Assembly: GCA_949361645.1 (NCBI GenBank)
Contig: OX442419.1
Span: 5,728,714 to 5,792,713, forward strand
Origin: Spongilla lacustris
Lineage: Eukaryota > Porifera > Demospongiae > Spongillida > Spongillidae
Direction of reading: 5' to 3'
Length of the DNA stretch: 64,000 nucleotides
This document shows positions 11,001 to 24,800 of this stretch, piece by piece; the first letter of the stretch is position 1, and the number at the start of each line of letters is the position of its first letter. The translations under genes were made by a program, and so were the position numbers. The notes under the pieces were generated by a model that searched no databases, had not been told where the DNA came from, and was given only the letters and a program-made list of their open reading frames with translations.

Positions 11001-14000
11001 AACCTCTTGCGACATGTTTATGCCCTGTGAATGGAACTGGTTACTCGATACATGTTCCTGTAGTTGCATAGCTACGGCCAGTAGAGGTTTCGATTGTTTA
11101 ATATTGATGCCGGCGCAGGACCGGACGGTTTTGGCAGTAGTGACGGAATCGAACAATATAGCCTCTGTTCTTGATGCTGGCACTCGTATATAGGCAAAGA
11201 AATGCCGTATTCAGAGCTAGATAATAGCGGCCGGTATAAAACAGCACGGCGCAATTGTTTTGTTCCACCGCTAGCGCTGGGATACGTTTATTGGTGCATC
11301 GGCGGCAGGATAAGATTGCGGAATCGGAATTAATTGAATTTTGCAAATAGGAGGGGGTAAATTCAAAGATAGGTATATACGTTCTACAGCCAAAATGCAT
11401 CATTTGGACCCATACACACATGGTTAAGTGGGCGACGCATAATTCCAAAATCATCGCATTATAGTACACCCCTAACAATGGCAAGAAATCTAAGGCTGCG
11501 ATAAGGTGATCACAGCCATGTTGGAGAACCTAGCGTTTGAATGTAGAGTGAAAGAGTATGGGGCTTCATCAGAGAACATACATGTATAACACAACATAGG
11601 TCTGGAATTGAAGCCACGGGAAGGAGGGACAATGTTGTACTTAATCTATGTTACATATGACAAACACACTACACCTATTATTTGGACTAGTATTCGATCT
11701 GCAATACCAAAGATTAAAAAACACAATCACCCCCTCTCATAATTTACTCCCAAGACAGATTGTTCACTATAACTTGGTAGGTCCTCTACCCAAGCCATAG
11801 AGATATGTACACTGTATTACCTGGCGAAAAAAAAGGAAGCAATTCTGATATTAATATTGTAGTTTCAGTTATACAGTTGGATGTTTCTAAACGCCAGCCT
11901 CACTTAAGGATTGTCCAAAACCTGCTCACTGGCATTACCAATTTATTCCTGGCTGATTAAAATCTAAATTATTTGGACAGGTGTAGGGTTAAGGTTCTGT
12001 TTTGATCGGACACACATGGTAGATGCTTTGGATCACCTCAAGCCTACTTATGCAGAAGGAGCACAGAATACACCACAGTACCGTACATACATGTAAAATT
12101 AATGCTATTGGGAGCACTTCATAGACTCAATATCTCACTGTGTTCCTGCCATTTAACATCATCACTTTGTACAGTACTGCAGCATAATTGTGTGACCTTT
12201 ATTTTGTGTGAAAAAAGTGTACTTTGTGCAAACATTCACAATCCCCAAAACGTATTTATACATACAAAAAATGCAAATGTACAGCATACAAAAATCTTTC
12301 ATGTATATTACTCAGATAGACCACATTCAGAGAAAGAGATGTAATTTCAAAATGATAGCTAGAAACTAGTGGGGCTAAAATGTCATATAAAGTTTAGAGT
12401 GATTAAACTGTCATTCTACTTGTAGCATGGGAGAACTAACCACACAAACTATCGGTCATTTTGACCCCACACCTTCCCCACTGTACGTACATTGTAGCAC
12501 TATCTGGGTTATAATAGGATACACCAATCAGAGCACAACATAATTAGTACCTGCACAAAATGAGGCAACAGCTTCTTCAAATCGATATCTAACTACATTC
12601 TTCTTCTGGTCCACTATATAGGTCATTCCGTCCCACGCACACGCAATAATTTCATCTTCTCCATTACCCTAAAATACATATTGATGTAAGTATATTCAAT
12701 ACACACAATGGCAATGAGCACTATACATGTATCAAACAGAAATACATGCATAGTGTTGAAGGCAGGCTTCATCTAATAAAGAAATATGTGGTGCTTCAAG
12801 ATCTAAAGAATCAAATTCATGCGGATTATACATGCAGGCTAAATCAGATACAGACAAAGAAGTATTTAAAACCTTAGAGTACAACTGTTACTAACTTACA
12901 GTCACATCCAACTTGGTTATTGCAAACAAACTATGGTCAACTTGAAGTTCCCACTGCTTTGCTTCTTTCACTACAGTCCGAATACATCCTGTATGTACAA
13001 CATAGTACATATGTATACGATTAAGAAAATCACATGTAGCTAAAATGCCAATAAACATTATGAGAGAAGCGGTAAAAGCAAATTATTATAACTTAAATTT
13101 TAAAAGTACCCTTGAGATCAAGCTCTCTATTTACAACCTAAATTGTATGCTTATTTTCCACCTATAAGGACATACATGTACAAAATCCAATTGCCTTGTC
13201 AAACTGCAGTATCTAATTCTTTGGTACTGCTTTGCCACTAAAATATGCACATGTATCAATTATCATAAGACAAAATCTACTCATTGCTGTAAAAATGCGA
13301 CACTACAAATAATGACCTAACATGTAAAGTGTATCTTATATGTTTAACTGGCATTCAGCTGTCAGAAATAATATCATGCTGGCGGTCTATAAGTACACAG
13401 ATGAATTATGATTGAAACGTTGAGGTTGGGTCTTCAAATGTCATATATATGAATGAAAATATATAATGTATATAAAATTAACATAAACAATTTGATTTAC
13501 ATAATAAGTATTTCCCTGCACACTGGAATGAAGTTCACCAAAATTATGTGTATCATTATATACCTCATTCAAAATTTCCAAACGTTTACAGCTGGTTAGG
13601 TGATTACAACGAATTTACATTAACTGCTAATTGGCTTAGGATCACCAAATAAGGTTTACAAAATAATTTCATATAACACCAGCTAATTAAAAATAATTTT
13701 GATGACATAGTATATTAGGAGTTTATAATTAAGTTGGAGAATGAGATGTGCTGAACTGCCATTTAAGGTAATTTTAGCTCTCATGATTTCGGTCGATGGA
13801 GAGATTGTGTTGACTAGTAAAGTCACCATTGCTAGATAGTACACGTACATGTACATGAATCAATGTTTGTAATGACCTGTAATTATGATGCTAATGTTTA
13901 CATGTAGGTGGCAAAGCAACATTATTAGAAAAAATGTCATAAAGACAGTCAAAAATAAGCATATGCACAAAGTGACTTACCATCCAGTGTACAAAGAGCC

Positions 14001-17000
14001 ACAAGATGGTTGCCTTCCAATGTGGAGGGATTGACACAGTTGCTTCTTATTTTGCCCACAACTTCTGTGGATGAAGATGGGTTGCTTTTCTGAGGCTGAC
14101 CAACTACTGGCATTTGAACAAGATGAGTAACCTGATGATTGCCACTATAAAAAATTTATACATTACGGATAAATACCACAATGCATACAGAAAATTCATA
14201 TGCACAGGTCTGTGAAATACTGGACACTTTAAACTGATATATCTTAATAAAGAAGTTATTTTATGGGACAGTTTGTGTTGGTTGAAAAAGTGTGACAAAA
14301 GAGCAATTTTATGATACATTATTGTGAACAGTTCACAATAATGTATCATAAAATTGCTCTTTTGTCACACTTTTTCAACCAACCAGTATATATACATGTA
14401 TATAATAATAATATAGATATATAATCATAATATTATATACATTGTACAATCTATTGGTTAAAGTAGTTTCGCATGATGAAAGTATAAAAGCATGCACTCT
14501 GGAGCAGCCCATTTGAGTGAGCTGTATATGCTACATCAACACGTTCTAATATCTTCTTATAGTATTATATTCCATATAGAGATGTAGCAATCGAACCAAC
14601 CACATGTGGTCATTTTGAGGATTCAAGTTGATAACGATGCCTTGTGCTGTGCCAATGTTTAGTGAAACCACATGTCTTTTCTTGAGACTTGAAGATGTTG
14701 GTATAACAATTGCCTTCAAACAATGTACTTCATCACTGCAGAGTATTTTGCAAGTTGGTCCATTACCAAGTGCCAAACCTTTATATTACTGTAAACATCA
14801 GTTCCTGTCACTCCTTATGTCTTTGTTTTCCTCTGGCTTAGGTCCTTGCTCTTGGCATCTACTTTTTCAGGTGTGTGGAAGACATTTAAATATGCATCAA
14901 AAACGAGATGTCTAACATCAACTTCTAAACACATTTTCCCAGTTACTCCCCAAATGCGACATTTCAGCTCTCATCCATTCATTCTGAAGAGCGTGCCTTC
15001 ATTTAAAGCTTTCAAAATTCCAGATAGCCATTAAGTGATGACTCTGATGTTTACTTTTTCAATTGTAAGCATGGGAAAGACGTAGAGCATAAGAACCAAC
15101 CAAGAGACAAGGTAAAGTTTGTTAGCATTACAATTATTTTTATCAATGTGATAGGAAGTTCCACTGTAAAACAAAAATCCATTTGTTGGCATGGCTATCA
15201 GTAAAAAATAAAATAGGCCTATGGGGAAAATGGTGACCACATTCCTGAGACTGCATATGGTACAGTGATTTTGCTAAACAAAGTACACATAAAAGCTTAT
15301 TTTGTATTCAATTCCCACCTACATTGATGTACTTCGACATTTATGTTTGACAACAATTGGTTTATTGGCGGTTTGAAGCAGCAAATACCACTTTTCGCAT
15401 TGTTGCTGCATATTCTGTACTCACATTTTGTAATTGATTGAAGTCATAGCGACCATAAGATTCCAATACAAGAATGAAAACAATTCACTTCAACCACCTG
15501 AATCATTCATTGTTGTATTGCAACATCAAACTAGGTATGACTTGCAATGTAATCAGTTACTACAGAATAGACAACAGTTTAAAAGAATGTGAACATGGAA
15601 CAAAGGTGTGGATAGTTGTAGCAATGCTTTAAAACCCAGAGAAACCTGCAAACTTCAAGAACAGATACCACCCATACTGTACATGCATATGGCGATCCTG
15701 CAGTATTCTTCTGTACCATGAAGGTCACCCGGCCTTAAATAGACCTTATAATTTAAAAGCAACAAGAAAAGTATGAATATAAGATCCTTCAAGTCAAACT
15801 CTCTGCCCAAGCTGAAGTCCATAAATCCAAATGACAACAACATTCAAACGAGCTTCCACCCTCTCTTTTACATGTCATGGACTTCTCTTAAGAAAAAGGT
15901 GCCTCCATCTGCTATGAGTTCTACCAATTGAAGAATACGGCTTTGCCCTCCATAAGGGAGCCTATCGTGATGCATTGGCTTTACATTATGGCTGGAGCCC
16001 TGCGAATGCTCCACTAGATTGTGCTCGTAGCACCCACTTAGCTGTTAACCAAGTGCTGTCCCGCCCAAATGGCCACAGTATCAATCAATTAGACAACAAC
16101 AAAATGAGAGAATTAACAGCTGCTCTCTTGTCAGAACAGTGCCACAGAGCTTCATCTACAGCCCATGACAGGTGAGGTCATGAGTGGACTCTCAGCAAAT
16201 ATCCAGGATGGTGCATGATTGGATATTGCAGCAGATGGCTTTTGGGGGAGTTGGTTTAAACAGGCATTTTTTAATATATAAAAAGAGGGTATACGACCAA
16301 CGTATACCTTCTCTTTGATGCGTAGCTCTGTACTCAAGGGCACGCTCTCATCTTGGTCATCCATGATGCAATCACCACTTGACCTGGTCTCAAGGGAACC
16401 ACTAATAGACTCCACTGGCCCAATCTTTCCCATTTTATTTTTTGCTTCATTATAACTATTACACAGTAATGCATATCATTTTCATTTACAGATACTTATA
16501 TAAGGAAAGGTTTCAGTGGATTGGAACAAGAGTACATGTATGAGTGCAACAAATGAGTTTTCTCTCTGATTTCTTTGAATGATAGATCTACCACATGCCT
16601 ACATGTTAAAATGCAGTTTAAGTAGGCATTCCTATGCAACTTCTGGTTCTCACATTCAATGGTGCATAAAACTTTTGACTTGACAAATGTAACACTAGGC
16701 TTCATTTTTCATTCCCTTTGGAGAATTGGCTGCAGACACTCAATTGAGATGGAGGAGCATGTAAAAATTGCCCATGATATGGATGACAGAGAACATAAAA
16801 GGTGGAAATCACATCTGTTTGGCAACAGAAGGTGAAGTTCTATCTGTCTAAAAAGCAAAAAAGCTTCAAGCAAGGTTTTTAGAAAATTGGAACAGAGGGG
16901 CATAGCGTACATAGCAGCTGGCATTGTTTTCTGCCACCATCTAGCAAGTAGCCTTGCATTGATTATGTTTATTTCAAGCATTGGCTGTTCGTTCAATGTT

Positions 17001-18754
17001 TGCAATAAAGGATTTGCAACGCCTACATGGATAAAGCCCCTATAATGTAGGTGACGATCTAACATTAATCATTCAGTTAAATGCATAAACTTAAATGCAT
17101 GCTAGTACAATATTGTAATCGAAAGAAATCAATAGTGAAGTATGAACAACCATGGATATAGAGTAGGCTACGAAACAACAACCCAAAATGATTTCACTGC
17201 ACAAAGAACAAATACATGTAGCAACAAACCATTCCTTGTCAGTCTCAGATAATGGTACAGATTCATAGGCAAATGGAATATAAGTCCCGCCAGGCTGGGA
17301 TACAAGTAGTTGTTCCATTCCATTGCTGCCAGTTGTTGTAGTAAGACAGCCAATCTAGATTGAGATGAGGCCATTTATAAACAAAGCTAATTATGGAAAA
17401 CTGATCTTCAACTAACAATATTCAACCTAGCAAAATCCTGGCTCATTGTAAAGCCCTCACTTCTAATGAGCTTTACAACAGGGAAAAAGGGGAAGGGAGC
17501 ATCACCTCATGGCATTATTTTTTAATGTGCTTGTGAGCCTTGGCTGCTTTTGCCGCAGAAGCAGCAGTTATGTCTGGCACAAATGACGAACAGAGCAGAA
17601 ACAATGGGAATGGACAACAAAATATCAAAGGTATTTCAATTTGAAGCAAATAGGTTGTGGCTGTTTGAATAAAACACCTGTACAATACTGTAATATGCAG
17701 CTGCAGACGAGGACTAAATGTACATGTAAATAGGTCCAAATACGCAAGAAGCCAATGCCATAACATAACTATTAGAAGCATAATGACATAGACAGCGGTA
17801 AAATGAATATCGTAACGGGACGAGCAATATCATACTTTTTAAATACAAATGGGTTTAGACACCCTGCCCCATGATTTAATCTAACCTTGCATATTTGAAT
17901 ATTTGGCTACTGGTTTTATTGTTTGATCAATTCTCGATGAAAGATATGCACAAATGTGATTTTGGCAATTGTGCAATTTTAGACAGATACATAGTATCTC
18001 TTGTTTTGGACCACTGGATTCAAGTTCTAATTGAATATTGTTACGAAATCAATTTTATAATAACGGTGTTTTTAATTTGGATATTTTTTAAAATATACAA
18101 ATTAAGTATGGATAAATGTTTATTCTAGCTGTTACAAGTGTGTGCATTTTGAATCACCAATTCTGTGTACATATATATTGTATAAGACATTAAAATGTAA
18201 TTAGTGATGTAGGAATCATTGTAGACTCCAGTTTGGAAGTTTAGCCAGGATGATCTGTATGCTAGCTGATGCAGCATTTTCAGTTATGAAGTTGAGAAAG
18301 CCCCAGACAGAGAGGGTGGGGAACCATTCTTGCCCATGCAGCTAAGGGCTATGGGGGAGCGTTGTAAGCTATCCCATTGAGAAATGGAACAGAAACATTA
18401 ATTTATTGCTTTGAAAAAAACTTAGCTGCTACCATGGCAAGCTTAGACAGCACTCGGTAGCATGCTTCCAGTTATTAATCCCACAAGAAGTAACGTGACG
18501 CGTGACAGTTTGTTCACATTTGGAAACCGATCCAGAACCAAGCAAAATTACAACTGCAACAATAAAAGATATCTTATCTTTTTCTATGCATTAAGTACTG
18601 GTACTATTGAACCATTTAAATATAGGACGGAATGCAGGGGTTGATCAATATCATCTGGTCCTTCAGCCTAGCCTAGGTCCTACCAGGCCCTACCGTAGCT
18701 ATGCTTGTGGCGGTGGGGCTAACCGCTGTGACGAGCATCCGTTTATGCTTGCTC

Positions 18755-18807
<53 letters not shown>

Positions 18808-21800
18808 TGTGTGTGTGCTTGTGTGTGTGGGGATGACTAGTTACATTAGGTTTCTGGCCACAACCACATGAGCCGGGAGGGGGGAGGGGGGGGGGGGGGG
18901 ACTTTGGTTCCAAATCTGATCAAATCTGTTGTGGGCTATCACTAACGAAACTAAAAAGATTGAAATTTATGTCAAGCATAACACCCCTTACAAAAATAAT
19001 CTCTCATTATCTCTGCTGTCTTTTCTACATTTTTAGGTAATAGACAGCACTATTCAAATACACTTACTAAAGTCAAATTGATTGTATGATAGTGGAGTAT
19101 TGCTAATCGCATTAATGACACTACAAACCATACTTAGAACCTATTGATGTAAGTTCCGATAAACTGTAAAGGAGTGGTGTGATGAATCTTTAAGACCATA
19201 AAGAGTACTAATTGAGAAGTGCATCTAAGGTATATGCATAAAATCAGAGCTGCTTCACTATAACTGGCCTGCCATGCTACCTGCTCCATCATAAGCCTGA
19301 CCTATGATATCAGTGAGATCCAAGCCATAAGCACACAGGGAGCTGGTGATTTTGTCAGCTAGATCATGACTGGTAATACCAGCGTCACACTCAAAGGTCT
19401 TCCTTAACTAAAGCGAATGTACATATCGCAAAACAAGGCTTAGTTGTTCCTTGTTTGGTGCACATGAAGTGCATGCAATTTGACAACTTTGGCAGTAATG
19501 CAGGGTCGTTGCCAAAGGTTGCATGGTTTTAATTCATACTGCCTGTCTTGGTCTCAGACCCATATTATTATGTCAATTTACATGTAAGAACAATTTATGC
19601 AAGGGAGTGGCAGGAACCAAAGTGGACACTCTGAAGAACTCATTGCGAGCACGATGAATATGCTATATGCTATTATTTTTCCGGGGGAAGGGGGATTAAA
19701 GGTTGCAAGAGGCACAGTTCCGGGGGGGGGGGGGGAGGGGGGTGAAGGGGGGGGGGGGGGGGTGGGGGTTATGCACGCATACACAGAAACATAATGACTG
19801 AATTATATACTGTCTGCAGTTTCCATAGGTGTCCTATGCATTCAAAGATAGGGTTTAACTCCGCTTATCAGTGTGATTCTATATCATTGCAACTATTGGT
19901 GGTGCCTATTATATTGAGGCTAATTGCCACAACCACACGCATTCATCATGAATCTAACTATTTCTTTCACATCCCACTGACAGACTAAAATAAATTACAA
20001 CAGCATCAATAATCGAAGAGTTGTAAAGCAATAGGTGCCTAGATAAATTGTATAGGCTACCGCTAAAAACTATACTATTAAGACTCATGGTCTCAAGTCC
20101 GTCTGTGATATTTTTGATTAATTTAGGGTGTGATTGAACTCACATGATCATGGTAATTGGTAGTGTTTTCGTGAATGCTGGTGGAATATATTTAGTATTG
20201 ATAGTATTTCACAGAGGGGTTGGATGCCTCATCAAGTGGTGACAAATTACGGCAAGTAATGTTGGAAACGTGGAGGAGTTTGACAGCACTGTGGTCCAAT
20301 TACATGAAGAGATTTGAACAGCCAGGGCAAAACAGAAGAAACCAGTGTTTTTAGCATTTATTGACAAGCAAACATACAGCCTTTTACAAGTTCTAACTGC
20401 TATACAAAGAGAGTAATTGACGAAGCATTTGTTGTGTAAAACGAAACTGTGATGAGATCCAGGTGAAGTTAGTACCTTAGGAAGTTAATCAGATACATGT
20501 ACATGTTAGGCCTCGATTCTGGTGTTACAGGTGCAGTGGGAATCATTATACACATGGCTGTCCATTTATCAATCAGTGTCGATTTTTACAACAAGAGTGG
20601 ACACATACCTTAAGTAGGCAAAGAAAGGTACAATGGGAATTTCAGGGCAAGACACAGTGAAGTATAGAAGAATGAAGGAGTATCTAGTGATACAAAGGTA
20701 TATTGTCTAGAGAGCGATCGAAGAGGAAGCAGAGGTACATGTATCAGTATACTGGGGCTAGTCCACCAACAAGAGGAGTGTCTCCACCATTATAGCCTCA
20801 CCACTTTCTACTGCTCCTTAGTAGCAATCCACTTGTTGATCTATTGATTGAGCTTGGCACTGAAATAAGATAAGGCAAGACCTAATATATGAATAGATGA
20901 TATGGTCAAGTTTCACACAGCCCATTTTTCAAGAGTGACATCTCAGATTCATCTCCAAATTTGGATTATGTGGTTGGCAATGCTGACCAACAGATATTGC
21001 AATCCCATCCAACTTCTGTACGTTGTGAAAGTAAAAAGTGCTGACAATAACATGATATCAAAATTGACTACTGGATGGCTAGAACAAGCAAATAAATCAA
21101 TTTTCAATGAGTGTTATATTCTGGCTATTATGATGTATACCAAATATGGCTTAATACTACAATACTGGATAATGAGATCCTACCTATTGGCTATACTGCT
21201 TATCAGTTGGACAGAGGCACAAAAGGAGGAGGCATGCAAATCATTGAAGGTATAGCTACATTGTATGTATTATTTACATCCAAATATATTGTTTTCTTGC
21301 ATTTATACAATAATGACAGCTTTCACTGTGCTCTAATGGATATCAGTTTCTTCCTAAACTCAATCTCGCAATACACATTTTCACCTAATATGGGAAATTT
21401 CAATGCACCTGATACAAATTAAGACATATCTGCTGACATATGGTGATGTTCACACATCAGCAACTTTTCAAGCAGACAAACTTCAATTTCCCTCAGCAAG
21501 GGCATAGTGAACCCATCATGATACCTGATCAACTGCAGGTGGAGTCAGCTCCAAGTAACAGGCTCACTCATGCATCTTTTATACTCCTCACTGACAGTCT
21601 TTTCATATGGAAAGGGAGAATCGGTCATCAAATAAATGTAGCAGCACCCAAAGCCATTCCTTTTGCAATAACTGCAGGTATAGATAGTGATGGCACACAA
21701 TCACGGTCACATGTAAGGTCTCCACTCTGGATGCCATCTTAAGTGAAATGTTTGAGTGGTATATCCGGACCACGGCCATGACGGATCCTTCGAGAAAGGT

Positions 21801-24800
21801 CAACCACAAGGGTCACATGTGGCCGATTCCCATTAGATGATTTGTGTTGGTGTGGAGAAAGAGTCTCTACCGCCCGGGAAAAGAGAAAGAGTCTCTACCA
21901 CGGGGAGAGAGAAAGAGTCCCTACCGCTGGGGAGAGTGAAAAAGCCTTTGCGACCGGGGAGAGGCAGAGTCTCCTCTGCCACCAGAGAGAGTGGAGTCTA
22001 CTGGGGAGAGAGGAGTCCCCAAGAGTCTCCACTGAGCGAGAGGAGTCTCCACTGAGCGAGAGGAGTCTCCACTGAGCGAGAGGAGTCTCCATTGAGAGAG
22101 AGGAGTCTCCACTGAGATAGGAGTCTCCACTGAGAGAGGAGTCTCCACTGAGAGAGAGGTGTCTCCACTGAGATAGAGGAGTCTCCACTGAGAGAGAGGA
22201 GTCTCCACTGATGTATCTCCACTGAGATAGAGAAGTCTCCACTGAGAGAGGAGTCTCCACTGAGAGAGCGGTGACTCCACTGAGAGAGAGGAGTCTCCAC
22301 TAAGAGAGATGTCTCCACTGAGATAGAGAAGTCTTCACTGAGAGAGGAGTCTCCACTGAGAGAGAGGTGTCTCCACTGAGATAGAGGAGTCGAGGAGTCT
22401 CCACTGAGAGAGGAGTCTCCACTGAGAGAGGAGTCTCCACTGAGAGAGGAGTCTCCACTGAGAGAGGAGTCTCCACTGAGAGAGGAGTCTCCACTGAGAG
22501 AGGAGTCTCCACTGAGAGAGGAGTCTCCACTGAGAGAGAGGAGTCTCCACTGAGAGAGGAGTCTCCACTGAGAGAGAGCAGCCTCCACTGAGAGAGAGAG
22601 GAGTCTCCACTGAGAAAGAGAGGAGTCTCCACTGAGAGAGAGTGAGAGGAGGAGTCTCCACTGAGAGAGAGTGAGAGGAGTCTCCACTGAGATAGAGAGG
22701 AGTCTCCACTGAGATAGAGAAGTCTCCACTGAGAGAGGAGTCTCCACTGAGAGAGAGATGTCTCCACTGAGATAGGAGTCTCCACTGAGAGAGGAGTCTC
22801 CACTGAGAGAGGAGTCTCCACTGAGAGAGGAGTCTCCACTGAGAGAGGAGTCTCCACTGAGATAGAGAAGTCTCCACTGAGAGAGGAGTCTCCACTGAGA
22901 GAGAGGTGTCTCCACTCCACTGAGAGAGGAGTCTCCACTGAGAGAGAGAGGTCTCCACTGAGAGAGAGGAGGAGTCTCTACTGAGAGGAGAGTACCCTAG
23001 GAGTATCCACCAGCCTACTGAGAAGAGAGTGACTGTCCATAGGAGTCTCTACCAGTCTACTGAAGGGAGTGACTGTGCATAGGAGGGAGGAGAGTCTACC
23101 AGGGAGATAGATTGAAGTCTCCACAGAGACTCGAAGAGTAGTCTGCTAAGAGGGGAGTCACTATACATAGAGAGGAGTCTCCAACGAGGGAGAGGAAAGT
23201 CCTGCTGCCACCAGGGAGAGGATAGAGTTCCTACTGCCACTGGGGAGAGGGAGAATTAGGAGAGACAGAAGACTGAGCAGAGGAAAGATGTTGAGCCCAG
23301 AACTGCAGAAGAGGATTGAAATTTTAAGTGGGGAGGAATGTGGTATATCCAGACCACGCAGAGGCGTAGGAACCGGGTTGGGGGGGGGGGGGGGGGGGGT
23401 GGCGGAAAAGGGGGCTTTGGCCCCCCCAATTTTATAGGTGGGGGGGCCGACGTATACTTCGGCCCCCCGAATGTTATCCCTTTTAGTTTAGTTAAACTCA
23501 CTGGTACTTAGTAGTTAGTACCCGTAACTGTACGACACGTTACATATACGTCTACTTCATTACCCGCGCTCTGTACTGTAACGGTTAAAAAAAATTTGAA
23601 TTGTTATTGGACACGAGAGATGCTATCAAGTTGCATGGTATAGTTCTTTCAAATGGGTCATTCTTTGCACCACTCAATTGAAGGCATTCTGTTTTAACTG
23701 TCAATTTGCAGCAAAGCGTAACGTAATTGTATTTAGTGCTAAAGCTGACAATGCTTTCACTATTGAAGGATTCTGCAATTGGAAGAAAGCGACTGAGAAG
23801 TTCAATCTTCATGAGTAGAGTCATGCACACAGAGAAGCTGCTTTGAAGTATAGTTCTATTATAAATCAGCTTAGCATAAAGAAACAGCTGCACCTAACCA
23901 AGTAGAACGACGAAAAATGTTCTTAATCCAGCTGTCCTCATTAAGATATCCTCTGCGTCAAGGATTAGCAATACGAGGCCATGAAGAGGACAAAAATAAA
24001 ATCAGCTTAGCATAGAGAAACAGCTGCACCTAACCAAGTAGAACGACGAAAAATGTTCTTAATCCAGCTGTCCTCATTAAGATATCTTCTGCGTCAAGGA
24101 TTAGCAATACGAGGCCATGAAGAGGACAAAGATAATCTTTCACAGTAATGAAAGTTAAAGCAGAAGACGATGATGGTATGAAGAAATGGCTCAAAACATC
24201 TGTATACCAGTCCCCCAAAGTAATAAATGAGCTGATTTGCTTGATGGGGCAAAAAATTCTAAGATGTGTGCTAAAAAAAAAGGTCAAAGAATGCAAGCGG
24301 TTTGCCATCATTGGTGATGAAACAAGAGACCTAACCAACTCAGAAAAACTCAGTATTTCAATAAGGTGGGTGAGCAGCAACTGTGAAATTCACGAACATC
24401 CTATTGGAATGATTCAGGTTCCAAAATCCGATGCTGAGACATTATCAATGGCAATACATGATGTTATGATTAGATGTGCAATACCACTTAGTCAGTGTCG
24501 AGGACAGGCATACAATGGGGCATCAAATATGTCTTGTCCCCACAGTGCAGTAGCAGCACGTATTACTCAAGAAGAACCTGCAGCTCTTCCAGTGCACTGC
24601 CTGGCACACTGCATTAACCTCTGCCTTTAGGACATAAGTCGGCAAAGCAAACCAGTACGAGATGCTCTTGACTTGGTATTTGAACTTGTGGGACTAATAA
24701 AGCTCTCACCAAAAAGAGATCACTTATTTACTACTTTGCAAAGACAGAATATCAATTTTCCACATAGTCCCAGTCTAAAACCACTGTGCCCAACACGATG

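Larger units (their letters stand above)
17355..20200. other. ITFG2 intron 6, first part; simple repeats only
   Basis: No recognisable genes here. The frame at 17895-18128 is AT-rich and hydrophobic, with no family match that I know. The stretch holds a GT microsatellite and two long G tracts, listed separately. Confidence 0.5.

Noticed and set aside
10284..11484. Pairs of open frames on plus and minus strands with nearly the same protein
   Set aside because: They mirror each other because the foldback element is an inverted repeat. The translations have no family features.
14104..14349. Minus-strand frame of 81 codons
   Set aside because: It overlaps the perfect palindrome and the real ITFG2 exon 9 in another frame.
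17895..18128. 77-codon hydrophobic frame in ITFG2 intron 6
   Set aside because: AT-rich codon content and no recognisable family or splice context; hydrophobic frames are common in such DNA.
18607..18840. Plus-strand frame ending in repeated Val-Cys
   Set aside because: It comes from the GT microsatellite.
19578..19794. Proline- and glycine-rich frames
   Set aside because: They come from the poly-G tract at 19722-19770.
21998..22938. Minus-strand open frames up to 305 codons
   Set aside because: They are the direct product of an 18/20-bp minisatellite without stop codons on that strand. All three frames are open with the same repeated residues, and there is no domain-like variation.
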